From NCBI GenBank assembly GCA_017591395.1, contig WEDG01000755.1, forward strand, positions 124,001 to 188,000: a stretch of 64,000 bases of DNA, in the 5' to 3' direction. Positions within the stretch are counted from its first letter, which is position 1. Each line of letters begins with the position of its first letter. Shown here piece by piece: positions 42,048-53,540 of this stretch. Position numbers and translations under genes: made by a program. The DNA comes from Schistocephalus solidus (Eukaryota > Platyhelminthes > Cestoda > Diphyllobothriidea > Diphyllobothriidae). The notes under the pieces were generated by a model that searched no databases, was not told where the DNA came from, and worked only from the letters and a program-made list of their open reading frames with translations.

Positions 42048-42865
42048 ATGGAGAAGACCGAATTTCGGCTAAATTTATTGCCTTTGAAACCCATGACCAT
42101 GGGGTATCCTTTTGAATGTGTGGACGTTGACATTGAAGGTTCACTGCTCTACCCCCCCTCCGGGTATCAGTACATCTTAGTCCTCGTAGACTATTTCGCC
42201 AAATTGACTGAAGCTATCCCTCTTCGCCGGCAAGATGCAGCCTCCGTCACCAACTCGCTACTTAACGAATGGATGTGCGGGTCTGGCGTGTCTATCTCTT
42301 TACACTCCGAATGTGGCGAAAATTTCGAGAGCAATCTCTTGCGCAAAGTGTGTGACCCGCACCAAGCCGGCGCATCCGGAAGTTAATGGACAGGTCTTAC
42401 GCACCAACCGCCTAATCATCAAGCTTTTCAAAGCATTTGCAGAAGACCATCACCCATACGACTGGTACTCCCAGTTACCCTTCGCGATAATGGCCTACAG
42501 GGCCACCACCCATTTCTCAAAGGGCTTAACCCCGTTTTTTGCTCACCGAACGCCACTTCAGCCAACCAACTGACTCCATCGTACCGACAAACGCTCCGAC
42601 CATGTTCACAACCGACATTTACGTGTTGGAGCTCCAAGAGCCTTTACAGCTAACACACAACCAGTCCCGCACGTACTTACGCACAAATTCTGACCGTCAA
42701 AAAGAGCAATTCGAGAGAAATACACACAGTCTTCCCCTATCAACGTGGTGACCTAGTGCTGCGTCATCGAGGAGCTCCACCTGTTGGCTACCACACCAAT
42801 TTCTTCCACCCTTGGCAAGGACCGTTCGTCGTCCTGGACGCAATCAATCCGGCAAGCGGAAATCT
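42048..42865 (+). pseudogene. Ty3/gypsy integrase core and C-terminal region
   Basis: Plus-strand frames give 'GYPFECVDVDIEGSLLYPPS' (first catalytic Asp block), 'YQYILVLVDYFAKLTEAIPL' (second), 'SISLHSECGENFES' (HSD motif changed to HSE), then after a frameshift near 42340 'PEVNGQVLRTNRLIIKLF' (the catalytic Glu of the NGQxER motif is Leu here), 'LPFAIMAYRATTHFSKGLTP', 'QSRTYLRTNSDRQKEQF' and 'HPWQGPFVVLDAINPASGN'. The integrase inserts retroelement DNA; frameshifts and catalytic changes show this copy is dead. The frame is cut at about 42865 by an inserted LINE and resumes at 43812. Confidence 0.88.
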
Positions 42866-43810
42866 TCTGTCCAGCAAACAACTGCAGTGTTCTTCAAGGT
42901 ATCATCTTCTCCCCTCACCTCTTCTCCCTTCTTACTGATGATTTGAGATCACCAAACGACTGTCTGTACATCAAATACGCCGACGACATGGTTGTTGGTC
43001 ATCCTCTTAAAAATCACACACATTTCCAGTGTCTGAAGGATGGCCTCGACCTTGTTTCAGCCTGGTGGTCAGGAAATGGTCTTCAACTTAACCATGAGAA
43101 GTCTGTCCAATGTGTTTTTCACCTGCGACCATCCCCTAGTTCTCAATTCTCAGTCGTTCTTCCCAACGAGGTATCCTCTTTTCGGTACCTTGGCGTTACT
43201 CTGACATCGCATCTTTCATTCTCCCAACATATTGATACACTTTTTACAAAAATTCGTAAACTTCTATATTATATTCGCCATTTACGTTCCTATCACACAC
43301 ACCAGGCATGTGTTCTTCCCCTTATCCTTTATTGCTCTCCCGTGATTTTTCCAGCCTTGCTTAAATAGGATTTTTGATTTTAAAACGTATTCTTCAAATG
43401 CTTTCTTATGCTGCTGGTGTTTTTTTTTACTGTTTTAGTGGATTTGATAGCAAAACGGCACTTTACGACAGTCAAACAATTCGCTGGGTGAATCTTTGAT
43501 GATGTATCCCATCCCCTCCACTCTGAGCTGATTGCTGTGAAGTCTTCCCGTCCGATGCGCCGAGGCTTTCGCCATATAGCCTGCATACCAGCGCTCCGTT
43601 TTGCGATTTCTGGCACGTTACCTTACGTGTGAAGAGACTGAAATAAAAAAGCCGAGACTAGAACTGTCTCCCCTTTAGATGTCCATTTTTGACTCTTTGA
43701 GTCTTGCATATTATGTTTGCTTATCCTATTATCTTAGTGAATGAGGCCATTTATATTTTTTGCTGAAAATTTTGAATGATACTTCAAAATAAAGCGTATT
43801 CCTCTCTCTC
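42866..43810 (+). mobile_element. LINE (Rex1/CR1-like) nested inside the gypsy remnant
   Basis: The inserted sequence encodes the second half of a non-LTR reverse transcriptase: 'CSVLQGIIFSPHLFSLLTDD', 'LYIKYADDMVVGHPLKNH' (catalytic YADD at about 42973-42984), 'GNGLQLNHEKSVQCVF', 'VSSFRYLGVTLTSHLSFSQH', then in another frame 'DVSHPLHSELIAVKSSR' and 'MRRGFRHIACIPALRFAISG', the usual C-terminus. It is 5'-truncated, starting at the palm, and ends near an AATAAA (about 43790) and a CTCTCTCT run. The sequence is less decayed than most LINEs here. Reading frames of gypsy on either side join across it. Confidence 0.82.
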
Positions 43811-43811
43811 T

Positions 43812-44044
43812 ACTACATCCTCTGCGGCGCACAGACGCATGAGGGCCCCACCTTAACGGTAAACTTCCACAAATTCAAGACCTTACAACGCCAACTGCCC
43901 GTCAAATCCCAGAACAATCTGCGGATCCATAGAACCCTCTTTATCCCGCCACACACTCCCGAACTAGATGTCTCTGCCAACCCCGGTCCCTCATCCACGG
44001 GCCCTGAGGAAAGGGCACTGCCCAAAGGAGTGGGACAGTTGTAA
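43812..44044 (+). pseudogene. Ty3/gypsy polyprotein C-terminus
   Basis: The plus strand reads 'YILCGAQTHEGPTLTVNFHK' and 'FKTLQRQLP' and runs on to 'GPEERALPKGVGQL' and a TAA at 42-44 of 44000. The 'TLTVNFHKFKTL' part resembles the conserved end of the gypsy integrase (VHxNxLKP pattern). It continues the protein interrupted at 42865. The antisense open frame of 141 codons over this region is a shadow. Confidence 0.7.
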
Positions 44045-44530
44045 CGAGTAGATCTGAATATAAATGACCCTTTTTGTTGAAATGAAAAGAAACTTGAAAG
44101 TAAATTTTTAATATTTTTGAGCGTGAGCTCGTGCCTAGTCACTGCCTTCTCTCCATTCCAGTCCGAATCGTCGAGGACGCAGAATTCGCCTCCTCTGTGG
44201 TTAAATCTAGCTCCATCGTCCCAGAGTATCAGGATCACCCGTGATTCCTAATACCTCCACTCCTTATTCTCGGACTTACCCTCTTCTCTGGTGGCTGAAT
44301 TCTACTCCACCAACATTCCTTTTCTGCTCGCAAGTCTAACGCGTTTTGTCTGTAATCCTTTCCTGCCCATATATTAACCGTTGTAGCCTAGTTATCAACC
44401 ACCTTCTCATCTCATCACAAATTCATATTATTCTTGATTGACTGTTGAGTATGGTTTCAATGAAGCGCAATAAAAACAACCTCTACCAGGCGAGAATGAG
44501 TTTAAAGACAGTAACGACGATCGGACCCAG
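44040..44530 (+). repeat. Probable gypsy 3' LTR (end not defined)
   Basis: The polyprotein stop overlaps TGTAACGAGTAG, which begins with the TG expected of an LTR. An AATAAA lies at about 44468. No second LTR exists in the window to define the right edge, so the end is a guess. Confidence 0.4.
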
Positions 44531-44539
44531 ATTTCCAAT

Positions 44540-45425
44540 AGAGGTGGATCCCCATCAGTGGGCCACTCAATGGCCATGACTTCTTCCGTTTATCAGCTTA
44601 TGTAAAGATGGAATCGAAGTTTCTCAATTTTTGCTGGCAGCTCATATTACTAGCGCCAGGAACCGACGCTCCTATTGGCTAGCATGTCCATGTTGTCATG
44701 TCGATTCTCTCATCATATTGGCTTGTATCACTTTTAACCGTTAATGCGAATGGTCCCTATTTCACTACCTAGCAAAACGTCGATACTGTCAATTGAGGCC
44801 TGAAGGCCATACAAACTGTACTGATGATCCTAATGTTCAGTCATTGCTCTATTCGATCGACAATGTATGATTTCAGCATACCCATTTTTATATTCTATGT
44901 AAACCTATCAAATGGTCTGGAGAACACGACATAAATACCGCGGAGAATTGAGGTTCATCACTTTTGGACCGGAGACCGCTCCCTGACGCTTCCTCCAGTC
45001 ATTACCGCTCCTCCTACAAAGATCTGCCCAGGACAGCCGATCCCAAGAAATAATCTTTCATGACCAAATCCCAAAAGAAAATCAAATAATCTCAAACTCT
45101 TCCCCTAAGCAATTTTATTGTTCCTATTTGGGCATCATTAATTGGGGATTCGTTGCATATCTAATACGAGTTGATTCACTTAGTCCACTTCAATTTGCAG
45201 AATCTACACCAGTAACAGCGGATAACAGACTATTGAACCAAACATAACAACATGTATATTGTATATTTCGAGGCTTACGGGCATAGCCCTTGTTTACCCT
45301 ATTGATGCACAATCGAAATTATGAATACAAGTGTATACAGAAAACATAAAATACAGTTTGCATTTTTACAGCAAATGCGTAGTGGTACGATACACATTAA
45401 TTGAAATAATCAGCAAGCTTATGGT
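44540..45425. other. Unassigned AT-rich sequence
   Basis: No gene or repeat family is recognised. Confidence 0.4.
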
Positions 45426-45429
45426 TGGC

Positions 45430-46620
45430 TGAATGTAGTCCAGTGCGGAAGGTCATCAATAATCAAACATTAAGCAGTCTTACTGTCTTTTGAACATATC
45501 CATGGTATTCAATGTCATTTTTTCGCTTGGAAGTGAGTTCCACGGTCCAGCCAATCGCTGACTGACCTAGGCATATTCATTCGCGTTGACCTAGGCGTAT
45601 TTATTCGCGTTTGACCTTATATGGATGACCGCGCAAGTGAGTCATGTTTTTAAAATCTAAGAAATCTTAGGATTTCAGCGTGGATAATTTGGAATGTCCA
45701 TAATATATCATATCTCATGTGTCAACAGGATAACGGGAACAGGTTACGCTTGATAAGTCTCTCTAGATATGATAGGGTCCTAAGACCATCCACCAATTTT
45801 GTTTCCCATCTTTGCACCTGCTCCATGAAATGACTATCTTTCTTCATCCAGGTCATCCATGCTGGCATTCCGTATTCCAAATGCGGTCTAACGAAAGTAC
45901 TGAAAATCCGTGAAAACAGTTTGGGAGGAAAGACTATGAAAGCGCGCCTGATCCAGTGTATGATGCTTGTCATCTTTGTATGGCTTGTTTAGAGTGTTCG
46001 GAGGGTATTAGTTTGGAAGCTATCCAGATACCTAGATCTTTGTGCGTATCTTCTTCTTTTCGTGGAATTCCTTTTAGGTAGTACTGGTATTTGGGGAAAC
46101 GTCTTCTCCCAGACTCCGAGCGTAAGGCTACACATTTTGGCACATTGCACGTTAGAAGCCACTTGCTGGACCAGACAACCAATTTGGCAAGGTTTTCTTG
46201 TTGTTTCTGCACTTCGTCAAAAGAGCTGCTTGTTTTCCAGATTTTTATATCATTTGCAAACATGATGGCATCCCAGTCAAGATAATCAATGCAGTCGTTT
46301 ATATAAATGAGGAACAGAAGACAAACTAAGGCTGAAACCCGCGAAACACCACTTCTTCTCTTACCCACTCGGATTCAGTGGTGCCAACACGTACTTTTTG
46401 CAGTCTGCAGGACGAAAAACTTTTAATCCATTTAAAGACGCTACGCTGGATACCACATTGCCAAATTTTATGAAACAGTAGCGCTTTCGTTAATTCAAAG
46501 AAAATGACATCAACCGGACGGCCTTGGTCTTTGGCTTTTGTCCATTTATCTGGCGAGTTAAGACTATCCGTAAAACATGAGTGACCGGAGCGAAAGTCAT
46601 GCTGGGCAGAACATTCTATG
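45430..46620 (-). pseudogene. CR1-like LINE reverse transcriptase (minus strand)
   Basis: Minus-strand blocks: 'QHDFRSGHSCFTDSLN'-type sequence near 46600, 'LLFLIYINDCIDYLDW', 'IMFANDIKIWKTSSS' (FADD changed to FAND, so the catalytic site is lost), 'WSSKWLLTCNVPKCVALRSE', 'KDLGIWIASKLIPSEHSKQA', 'FSTFVRPHLEYGMPAW', 'EQVQRWETKLVDGLRTLSYL' and a C-terminal 'LDRGTHF' region to about 45430. A 24-bp unit is duplicated in tandem at 45563-45610 inside the C-terminal part. Its upstream portion takes part in a 650-bp tandem duplication (46367-47645). Confidence 0.85.
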
Positions 46621-46884
46621 TTCTTCTGCTCCAGATCTTCATTATATGTCTGTGTATAAGTTTTGCATTACCTTGCACAAAATGCACAAAATACAGGAAG
46701 GCAGTGCAACATCATAGCAAAGTTGTGCATATACATGGAGATAATGGCGGTTAACTGTGCCTAGATCTGACTGTAAGAAAATATTTTTTCTTTCTTTGCA
46801 AAGATGTTACTAAATAATTTATAGTAACATACGTATATTAACTGTAATATCTTCAACGAGCCTTATCTAACCTGGATGTACGTC

Positions 46885-46999
46885 ACCCTTAATTTTCGCA
46901 GCGAGTTTACAGTGCCTGGAGCGAACTGATAGAGGACGTCATATGGGCGGACACGACTGCCACACTCGAAAATAAACTGTATTTATTATTATTATTATT
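46885..46999 (+). pseudogene. CR1-like LINE C-terminal tail, copy A (plus strand)
   Basis: The plus strand reads 'SQRVYSAWSELIEDVIWADT' then 'TATLENKLYLLLL', the C-terminal pattern of CR1-like proteins (RV..WN.LP..VV.A....FK..LD), ending in a (TTA)n run. It lies opposite in orientation to the reverse transcriptase pieces beside it. A second copy is at 47535-47690. Confidence 0.65.
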
Positions 47000-47340
47000 A
47001 TTAAGTATTCACACTCGGATTCAAGGGTGCCAACACGTACTTTTTGCAGTCTGCATGACGAAAAAAGTTTGATCCATTTGAGGACTTTACCCTGGTTACC
47101 ACATTGCCACATTTTACGTAACAGTAGCGCCTTCTTTAAGTCAAAGAAAATGACATCAACTGGACGGCCTTGGTCTATGGCTTTTGTCCATTTATCCGGC
47201 GAGTAATGACCATCCGTAAGACATGAGTGACCGGGGCGAAAGTCATGCTGGGCAGCACATTCTATGTTCTTCTGCTCCTGATACTTCATTATATGTCCCT
47301 TAATAAGTTTTTCACCATGACCTTGCATAAAATGCACAAA
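46990..47340 (-). pseudogene. CR1-like LINE reverse transcriptase fragment (duplicate copy)
   Basis: The 132-codon minus-strand frame has 'QHDFRPGHSCLTDG', 'DKWTKAIDQGRPVDVIFFDL' (catalytic Asp block), 'KKALLLRKMWQCGNQGKVLK' and 'SCRLQKVRVGTLESE'. It repeats the N-terminal palm of the LINE at 45.4-46.6 kb as part of the 650-bp duplication. It stops before the FADD box. Confidence 0.8.
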
Positions 47341-47534
47341 ATACAGGAAGGCACTGCAACATCATAGCAAAGTTGTGCAGATACATGGAGATAATGGCGG
47401 TTAAATGTGCCTAGATCCCACTGTTAGGAAATATTTTTCTTTCTTTGCAAATATGTTTTCAATAATTTGTATTAACATATATATTTTAACTACAATATCT
47501 TCTGTGAGCATTATCCAACCTGAATGTTCGTCGC

Positions 47535-47690
47535 CCTTCGTTTTCGCAGCGAGTTTACAGTGCCTGGATCGAACTCCCAGAGGACGTCATACGGGTGGAC
47601 ACGGCTGCCACACTCGAAAATAAACTTTATTTATATTCGCTTGACAATTATCGTTCCTTCTTACAGCAAGGAACTGCTACATCATACAAA
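47535..47690 (+). pseudogene. CR1-like LINE C-terminal tail, copy B (plus strand)
   Basis: Plus-strand reading 'SQRVYSAWIELPEDVIRVDT' followed by 'AATLENKLYLYSLDNY' is the better preserved of the two tail copies ('LPEDV' kept). It is followed by a long TA microsatellite. Confidence 0.7.
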
Positions 47691-47730
47691 AGCTTTGCTC
47701 ATACATACAGATAACGGTTATATCTATGTA

Positions 47731-47736
<6 letters not shown>

Positions 47737-47818
<82 letters not shown>
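47737..47818. repeat. (TA)41 microsatellite
   Basis: An uninterrupted run of 82 bases of TA, preceded by imperfect TA/TG repeats from about 47720. It separates the plus-strand CR1 tail from the minus-strand CR1 copy. Length is likely variable between individuals or between assemblies. Confidence 0.97.
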
Positions 47819-47821
<3 letters not shown>

Positions 47822-47919
47822 GAGATAGGCAGAGCCTTTGAAAACCCTATTTACAGATAGACGCTAGCAAAACAAGCAAATGTTACATGGCGATAATTGT
47901 TTTTAGTATATCGATCATT

Positions 47920-50709
47920 GCTGTCGACTTAATATATGTTTCATCAAGTAAAAATGCATCAAGTCTTCTTTTTAAACATTTCAACGCTTTCAGCCTGAAC
48001 AACTGAGGCTGGCAGTTTTTTCATTCGTCAATCACCCGTTGGGAAAAGAAGTTGGCCCGCACTTCAAGTTTGGCGTGATTTTCTTTTCAGTTTGTATTGG
48101 TGACCTCGGAGACTTGTCATGTTTGCCAATTCAAAAAGTTGGCCATCTGAAGAGCACAATCAACTCCTCTGACCAGTTTTAAGACTAAGATCATATCCCC
48201 TATGTATTGCCTATAAGAGAGAGGAAAAATTTTAAGTCTTGCTAGGTGGCCCTCATAGGGTAGGCATTCCAATTCTCTGACTAGTTTCGTTGCCCTCCGT
48301 TGAACTTTCTCCAGCAAAGTGTAGTCATGTTTCGTCCAAGGGCGCCACGCCTGAACGCAATATTCAAACACCGGCCGGATAAATGTTACAAACACGCGCC
48401 GAAAAAGCTCTCCGTCAAAATTAACGAAAGACCTCCTGATTGCGCCTAAAATACACATAGCTTTCGTTGCGATATTTGCACAATGCGACGATGGTTTGAG
48501 AGTTGGTGTTATCCATATACACAAGTCCTTTAGAACATTTATCTCCTGGAGTTGGTGACCACTGATGAAGTACTGGTATTCAAACCTAATTATCCTTCTG
48601 GAACTAGACCACAGTCAAATTATTTGGCATTTGTTAAGATTAAGGTTCAGCAGCCACTCATCACACCATGTTTGCAAGCGATCTAAGTTTTGTTGTTATT
48701 TCCGCGCATCCTCCGGTTTTTCAATCGAGTTCCATAACTTCAAATCGTCAGCGATCATTACCTTCTCGCATGTCAGACAATCCAGGCAGTCGTTTACGTA
48801 TATCAGAAACAAAATGGGACCCAGAACGCTGCCCTGCGGAACTCCACTGTGAACGGTTTCCTAGTGAGATTTGGCTTCTTCGATACAAACACGCTGGCGC
48901 CTGTCTGTGAGAAAATTGGCCAACCATTTGAGTAGGTTGCCAGACACACCCATTTGACGGAGCTTAAAGATCAGACGTTTGTGTGGAACCCTGTCAAAGG
49001 CTTTGCTAAAAGTCAATGTAGACCGCATCGAATGACAAACCCATTTATAATGATTTTTGTCCAACTTTCCATGGATGTGAGCAGGTTTGTGAGGCAGGAT
49101 CGACCACTTCGAAATCCATGTTGATATGAACTAAGCAAGTTATTCTCTTCAAGATGCCTCATCAGTTCCGTTTTGATTATCTTCTCCATCATTTTGCAAC
49201 AGATACTTGTGAGGCTGACTGGTCGGAAACTGTTTGGTGATGTCCTCTCTCCTCCTTTATAGATGGGGGGTTATGTTGGCTATCTTCCACTCGGTAGGCA
49301 GAGCCCCCGCCTCCATCGAACTTTCAAATATCTTGGAGAGCGGAGAGGCCAGCTGGTCTGTGAGTTCATTGAGAACTTTTGCGGATATACCATCTGGGCC
49401 AGGTGATTTAGTGGGCTGTAGCTGTTTCAGAGTTTTTCTTACTGTGTCCATTTGGGAACGACACCGTGCTGATTTTGTTTGTAGATGTGGCAGTACTGTA
49501 GTATTCGTCCTCGTCAAAAGGTGGTTCCTCGGAATAACGGACATAAAGAAATTGGATAAGAGGCTGGTCTTATCAGAGTTATCGGTTACCTGTTTCCCTG
49601 ATTGTCTTTAAGACAAGGAATGCAGTCGCGATTTCGTTTTATTTACGTAAGCAAAAAACCTTTTTCGAATTTCTTGGTATGTCTTTGACTATTTCTGACT
49701 CAAAGGCTGATCTTTCTTTTTCTCAGAAGATTCCGACACCGATTTCGCTGTTTCTTAAAAAGCGGAAAAAAATGTTCGGGTTGTTGATATCTGGCATATG
49801 TTCTCCACAGTCTTCTTTTTCTTCTTGAGATTCCTTTTTATTTCCGATGTCACCCACTCGGGTCGGGAGACGCATGATCGCCTTTTAAGTGGGCAGAATT
49901 TCTCTACCAACTGCTGAATCAAGTTACTAATGAAGAACCAGGCAGCATTTGGGTCAGGTACATGTGCAGGGCTCCAGTCTATCCCATTCAGTATTTCTTT
50001 CATTTTGGGATAATCCCCTTTCCATACATTTTCTCTCTAACTGCACGACGTTTGGGTACAGAAAAATGACTGTACTCCAAAGCAAGAACACAATGGTCAA
50101 TTCGTCCAAGTGGCACGTAAGAACTTAATGCAAGGATGCAATTGTCGTCTCTTCTAATGATTAGATACAAACAGCTTGACTGCTGCCCATTTCGGAACCG
50201 CGTCTTCATTGTGACATGTTAGGTAAGAAACTCGTCATTTACCAACTGAAGTATTTTCTGTTCGAATGAATTTTTCCGATCGCGAGCAGTACATTGACAC
50301 CCAATCGATATCAGGGAGCGTTGAAATCTCCAAAGTATTAATAAGTGTTTTGCTACGGCAGATTTGCTTTACCTCTGTGATGAGTGCTTCGTCCGTGTCC
50401 GTTCGCTGTCCTGGGGGTCGATATACCACGGCAATATGGAGGTCTGGTTGGTTTTGGGTCTTTCAGTTTACAAAAAAGTATTTCGCAAGACGAGATCCTT
50501 TTTGGCGAGGGCCCATCCGGAATGAAGTCAATGCCTTCTCGTATGAACATTGCGATTTCACCACCCCTACGTCCGTTTCTATCCATGCGGATAAGCTGAA
50601 AACCGTCTATTCTGAATTCTGTGTCTGCGATTTGTTCATTTAACCATGTTTCAGTTAGAGCTATGAAGTCAGGTTGTAAATGGTCCACGACCAGTTTAAT
50701 TTCATCCAT
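47920..50709 (-). pseudogene. CR1-like LINE ORF2: endonuclease and reverse transcriptase (near full length)
   Basis: From 50709 downward the minus strand gives an APE endonuclease ('PDFIALTETWLNEQIADTEF' with the catalytic Glu, 'MVYRPPGQRTDTDEALI', 'RIDHCVLALEYSHFS' where SDH has become IDH), a connector ('DPNAAWFFISNLIQQLVEKF'), then reverse transcriptase: 'LQPTKSPGPDGISAKVL', 'LPTEWKIANITP', 'AFDRVPHKRLIFKLRQMGVS', 'GVPQGSVLGP' with 'IADDLKLWN' (catalytic IADD at 48744-48755), 'FRRVFVTFIRPVFEYC', 'LEKVQRRATKLVREL' and 'VLKLVRGVDCAL'. Several frameshifts and stops divide it. It follows its own ORF1 upstream, so this is the most complete CR1 copy in the window. Confidence 0.88.
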
Positions 50710-50858
50710 TTTTGTTCAATAGACTCTGCACATTTGTGTACATCATTTAATCTTGTTTTCTTCCCTCGATTTCTGAAGATTTTTAGTTCTTTCTTCCACA
50801 TGGCGATTTTTGCTGGATATTTCACAAGATATATCCAGTCTCCGGTCTGGGTTCAAAT

Positions 50859-52330
50859 CTATAGGCATTTGGTAGGGCTTTTGACCAGCATGGTTGCCGT
50901 CAATTTCACCGGATGTTCCCATAAAAACGAGTGCACCGTTTTGACTATTTTGTTGTCAACAATTGTCAAGTTTTGTTCCCCCTCGTATTGACGTCTTTTC
51001 AATTCTGCTACCAGTGTGCTCATTTTCATCCGATCGGTTGGAGAGTAATCCGGCTGAAAAAACTCCACGATGATTCTTTCGTAGTCGGGACTTTTCGAGA
51101 GACAATAGATCTACCTGCTGTTTTGCTCCCCAAGACGACTTTTTAATGGTCTTGGTCGAACCTCATGCGTTTCATTTTGTAACGAGAGGCCCCAATCGAA
51201 AAGATCATTTTGATGTCGACTGTCACACCAGTTTCTTGCGTATCATTCAATAAATTTTTGAAATATCAGCAGATCCTGTTTTACCCTTTCTTTTGGCGTT
51301 TCCCCAGTAGCCTCTGAGACTCCCTAACTACCAAGAAAAATGATCTGTCAGGGAAAAAAACTCGTTTCTGCATCCTGCTTTCTTTTTAGTGATGGAAGGT
51401 TGAATCATGCCCTTTGTTACATTCTTTCAATACTGTGTTCAAATTTGTCTTCATCGGTGAGCCTGTTGGTTGATTTGCCAGACATCTCATGGACCTTCTC
51501 AAACAGCGTGAGTTCTCCTGACAATGCGTTTTGCTCGAATAGCACCAGGGAAACCTGAATTTTTGGTTTGTGGCATCCAGGTCTGTCGATAAGTCGCAGG
51601 CCACTTTTCCGCCATTACTTTGCTGGCTACCATGCCCCTGCTTCATCGTAGTTCGATGGACATGTAAAGAGCATGCTGCTGTCGCTCGTCCGTGGCAGTA
51701 AAGATACCTTACGATTGTTTCGACTTTTCAGAGACCGTCGATCGCTGATTTACTTTTTGTGCAGTCGGATTCTATGTGCACCAGATTTCCCCGAAACCTG
51801 GGGAAACGCAAGACATAATTTCCTCCTCGCTTATTTTTCTTTCTGGTCATCTGTATTTCAACTGACTCAGAGGTTTGTTCTAATGACTTCGTTCTTTTCT
51901 CTTTTGTTTCGCTTAATGTTGTGTCTATTGACCTCTACCGTTTCCTTGCGATGATTATGGTCTAGCTTGCTGATATTTTTCAGCTCATTTTGCATCGTGT
52001 TTCATGAGTTTAATTTTGTTATGTTTGATGAGGGACTGATATTATTTCCGATAGGAGATCGAGGTCTCCTTCTAATCTCAAAACTCTGGTTGTGAGTCCT
52101 CGGCATCCATCACAGTGTGCCAGCCCTTCACTGTTTAGCTTAGTTTTGGTAATGTTCAGTAGCGCACTGCTTTCTTCAATATTGCTGCTTTGTGGTTCTT
52201 CTCGGTCTGCTGAGAGTGACTTGAGTATTTCTGGTAAGTTTTTGTCACATGAAATCGAAAAAGGTTTACAAAGATAGGAGAGGTCATTATTTTTGTAGTA
52301 TATACTATTTGTTTTGTCTGCTGGCTTCCC
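50859..52330 (-). pseudogene. CR1-like LINE ORF1
   Basis: Upstream of ORF2 on the minus strand, 52300-52019 contains 'AHCDGCRGLTTRVLRLEGDL', a CxxC pair followed by a heptad-like coiled-coil stretch. Near 51068 comes 'MEFFQPDYSPTDRMKMSTLV' and 'RRQYEGEQNLTIVDNKIV', matching the end of the ORF1 at 61.6 kb. The middle (51070-52019) is frameshifted. ORF1 proteins of this type are thought to bind element RNA. The open frame extends to 52477, but its first part overlaps a tRNA-like sequence and is probably not coding. Confidence 0.65.
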
Positions 52331-52403
52331 GGGCGTGGCCGAGCGGTCAAGAGCATCGGTATCTAATCGAGAGGTTGGTGTTTCGAGTCCTAGCCGAAGC
52401 GAT
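52330..52403 (+). other. Degenerate tRNA-like sequence
   Basis: GTGGCCGAGCGGTCAAGAGC (A-box region, Ser/Leu-tRNA-like) is followed 30 bases later by TTTCGAGTCCTAGC (B-box-like). Acceptor arms do not pair convincingly and the T-stem is mismatched, so it is a tRNA pseudogene or SINE head, lying at the 5' end of the minus-strand CR1 element. Confidence 0.4.
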
Positions 52404-52479
52404 GAATAATTTTTTCGCGTAGTCGGGTCGTGAACATTTGCGTTTCCCATGCCAGCAAGATCTCTACGAGGATGCATTA

Positions 52480-53540
52480 AGTTTTAACGAGCAGCTTAAA
52501 TTATCAAGCGAATAGTTTACTGAGCACAAAAAAATGCTTTTCCGAACCAAATTCACTATCGAATGTTAATACGAGGCAAAGAATGATGCAGCCTTCGAAG
52601 TGAGTTTGCAAGTGGTTCTCCGTTCCTTTATGGTGTAGACACCTTTCCTGGCGAGAGACTGTTTTCTGAAGCCCGTATGAGGGCAGGATCCAAATGAAGC
52701 TGAGTTAGCTTATTATTCAAGATTCCGATATCAATTTTCGTGAGCCTGAATATCACAATGTCTATAAACAATTAAAGGCTGATCCTGATAAACAGACAAT
52801 ATGTGATACAATGACAACTTTTTTCGTTGAGTCCTGACTTTGGGAACAGATTATTGGCCAAAAATCAAATCTTGGAGACGAGCGAATTTCAAACGGAAGT
52901 CCAACGACGCCACAATAGAAACAATATGAGCAATAAATGCGCCTATTCGTTCAAAACCACTTTTAAAATACAATAAATGATAGGAAGAATATTCAGGAAC
53001 GACTCAGCCGTTTGTAGAGGCCAAAGGTCCTGGATAACTTCAGATCTTCAAGGGGTTTTGCACTTTGGTTCACTGAGCGGCTGTCAGTATTTATTGGTGT
53101 AGAGACTGTTTTCATCAAGTCGATGAAGGTGATAAACAAATTCCAATTTGATGTCGTTTTGTGAGGTAATTCGGCACAAGAAAAATTGCCGAAAATTCCA
53201 AAAAGCAATTACGTTCGTGCAGTGGCAGTTTTAATGTCAGAATCAGAACAAGCGAAGTGTTAACGATTTTCAAACTGTCCAAGCCAGAACACAAAAAGAT
53301 ACGTGATGACCTTGAATTTTGACATAGGTAATCATCGAAATTGTACCCAGAATCGACTGCTAAAAACAATTTTCTTTCTACTTGAATATTTTATTCACTA
53401 CTTTGCAATGACGTGCATTTCAACTGCAATTTTGCGGTTCAATTTTTATTTATTTATAGGGTCTTCAAAGGCAATACCTATTACCCTTAAATATAGTGAA
53501 CTAAACTATTGGGACGGTAATTTGCTGACTCCAGCTTGGA
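52480..53540. other. Unassigned AT-rich sequence
   Basis: Minus-strand open frames at 52993-53208 and 53115-53369 have no clear motif. They lie between two CR1 pieces and could be strongly decayed LINE sequence, but I cannot show it. Confidence 0.35.

Larger units (their letters stand above)
46367..47645. repeat. Tandem duplication, about 650-bp period
   Basis: The segments 46367-46990 and 47010-47645 are clearly two copies: CACTCGGATTCA, ACACGTACTTTTTGCAGTCT, ATACAGGAAGGCA (46691 and 47341) and GAGTTTACAGTGCCTGGA occur in the same order. Each copy holds an N-terminal piece of a minus-strand CR1 reverse transcriptase and, at its far end, a plus-strand CR1 tail. The copies have since diverged by many point changes. 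Confidence 0.85.

Noticed and set aside
43813..44238. 141-codon minus-strand open frame
   Set aside because: It is antisense to the gypsy C-terminus and probable LTR; the plus-strand reading explains the sequence better.
47524..47841. 105-codon plus-strand open frame ending in Ile-Tyr repeats
   Set aside because: Its second half is only the TA microsatellite, and its first half is an alternative frame of the CR1 tail.
52403..52477. N-terminal extension of CR1 ORF1 up to 52477
   Set aside because: The open frame simply reads through the antisense of a tRNA-like sequence and beyond; ORF1 more likely starts below 52330.
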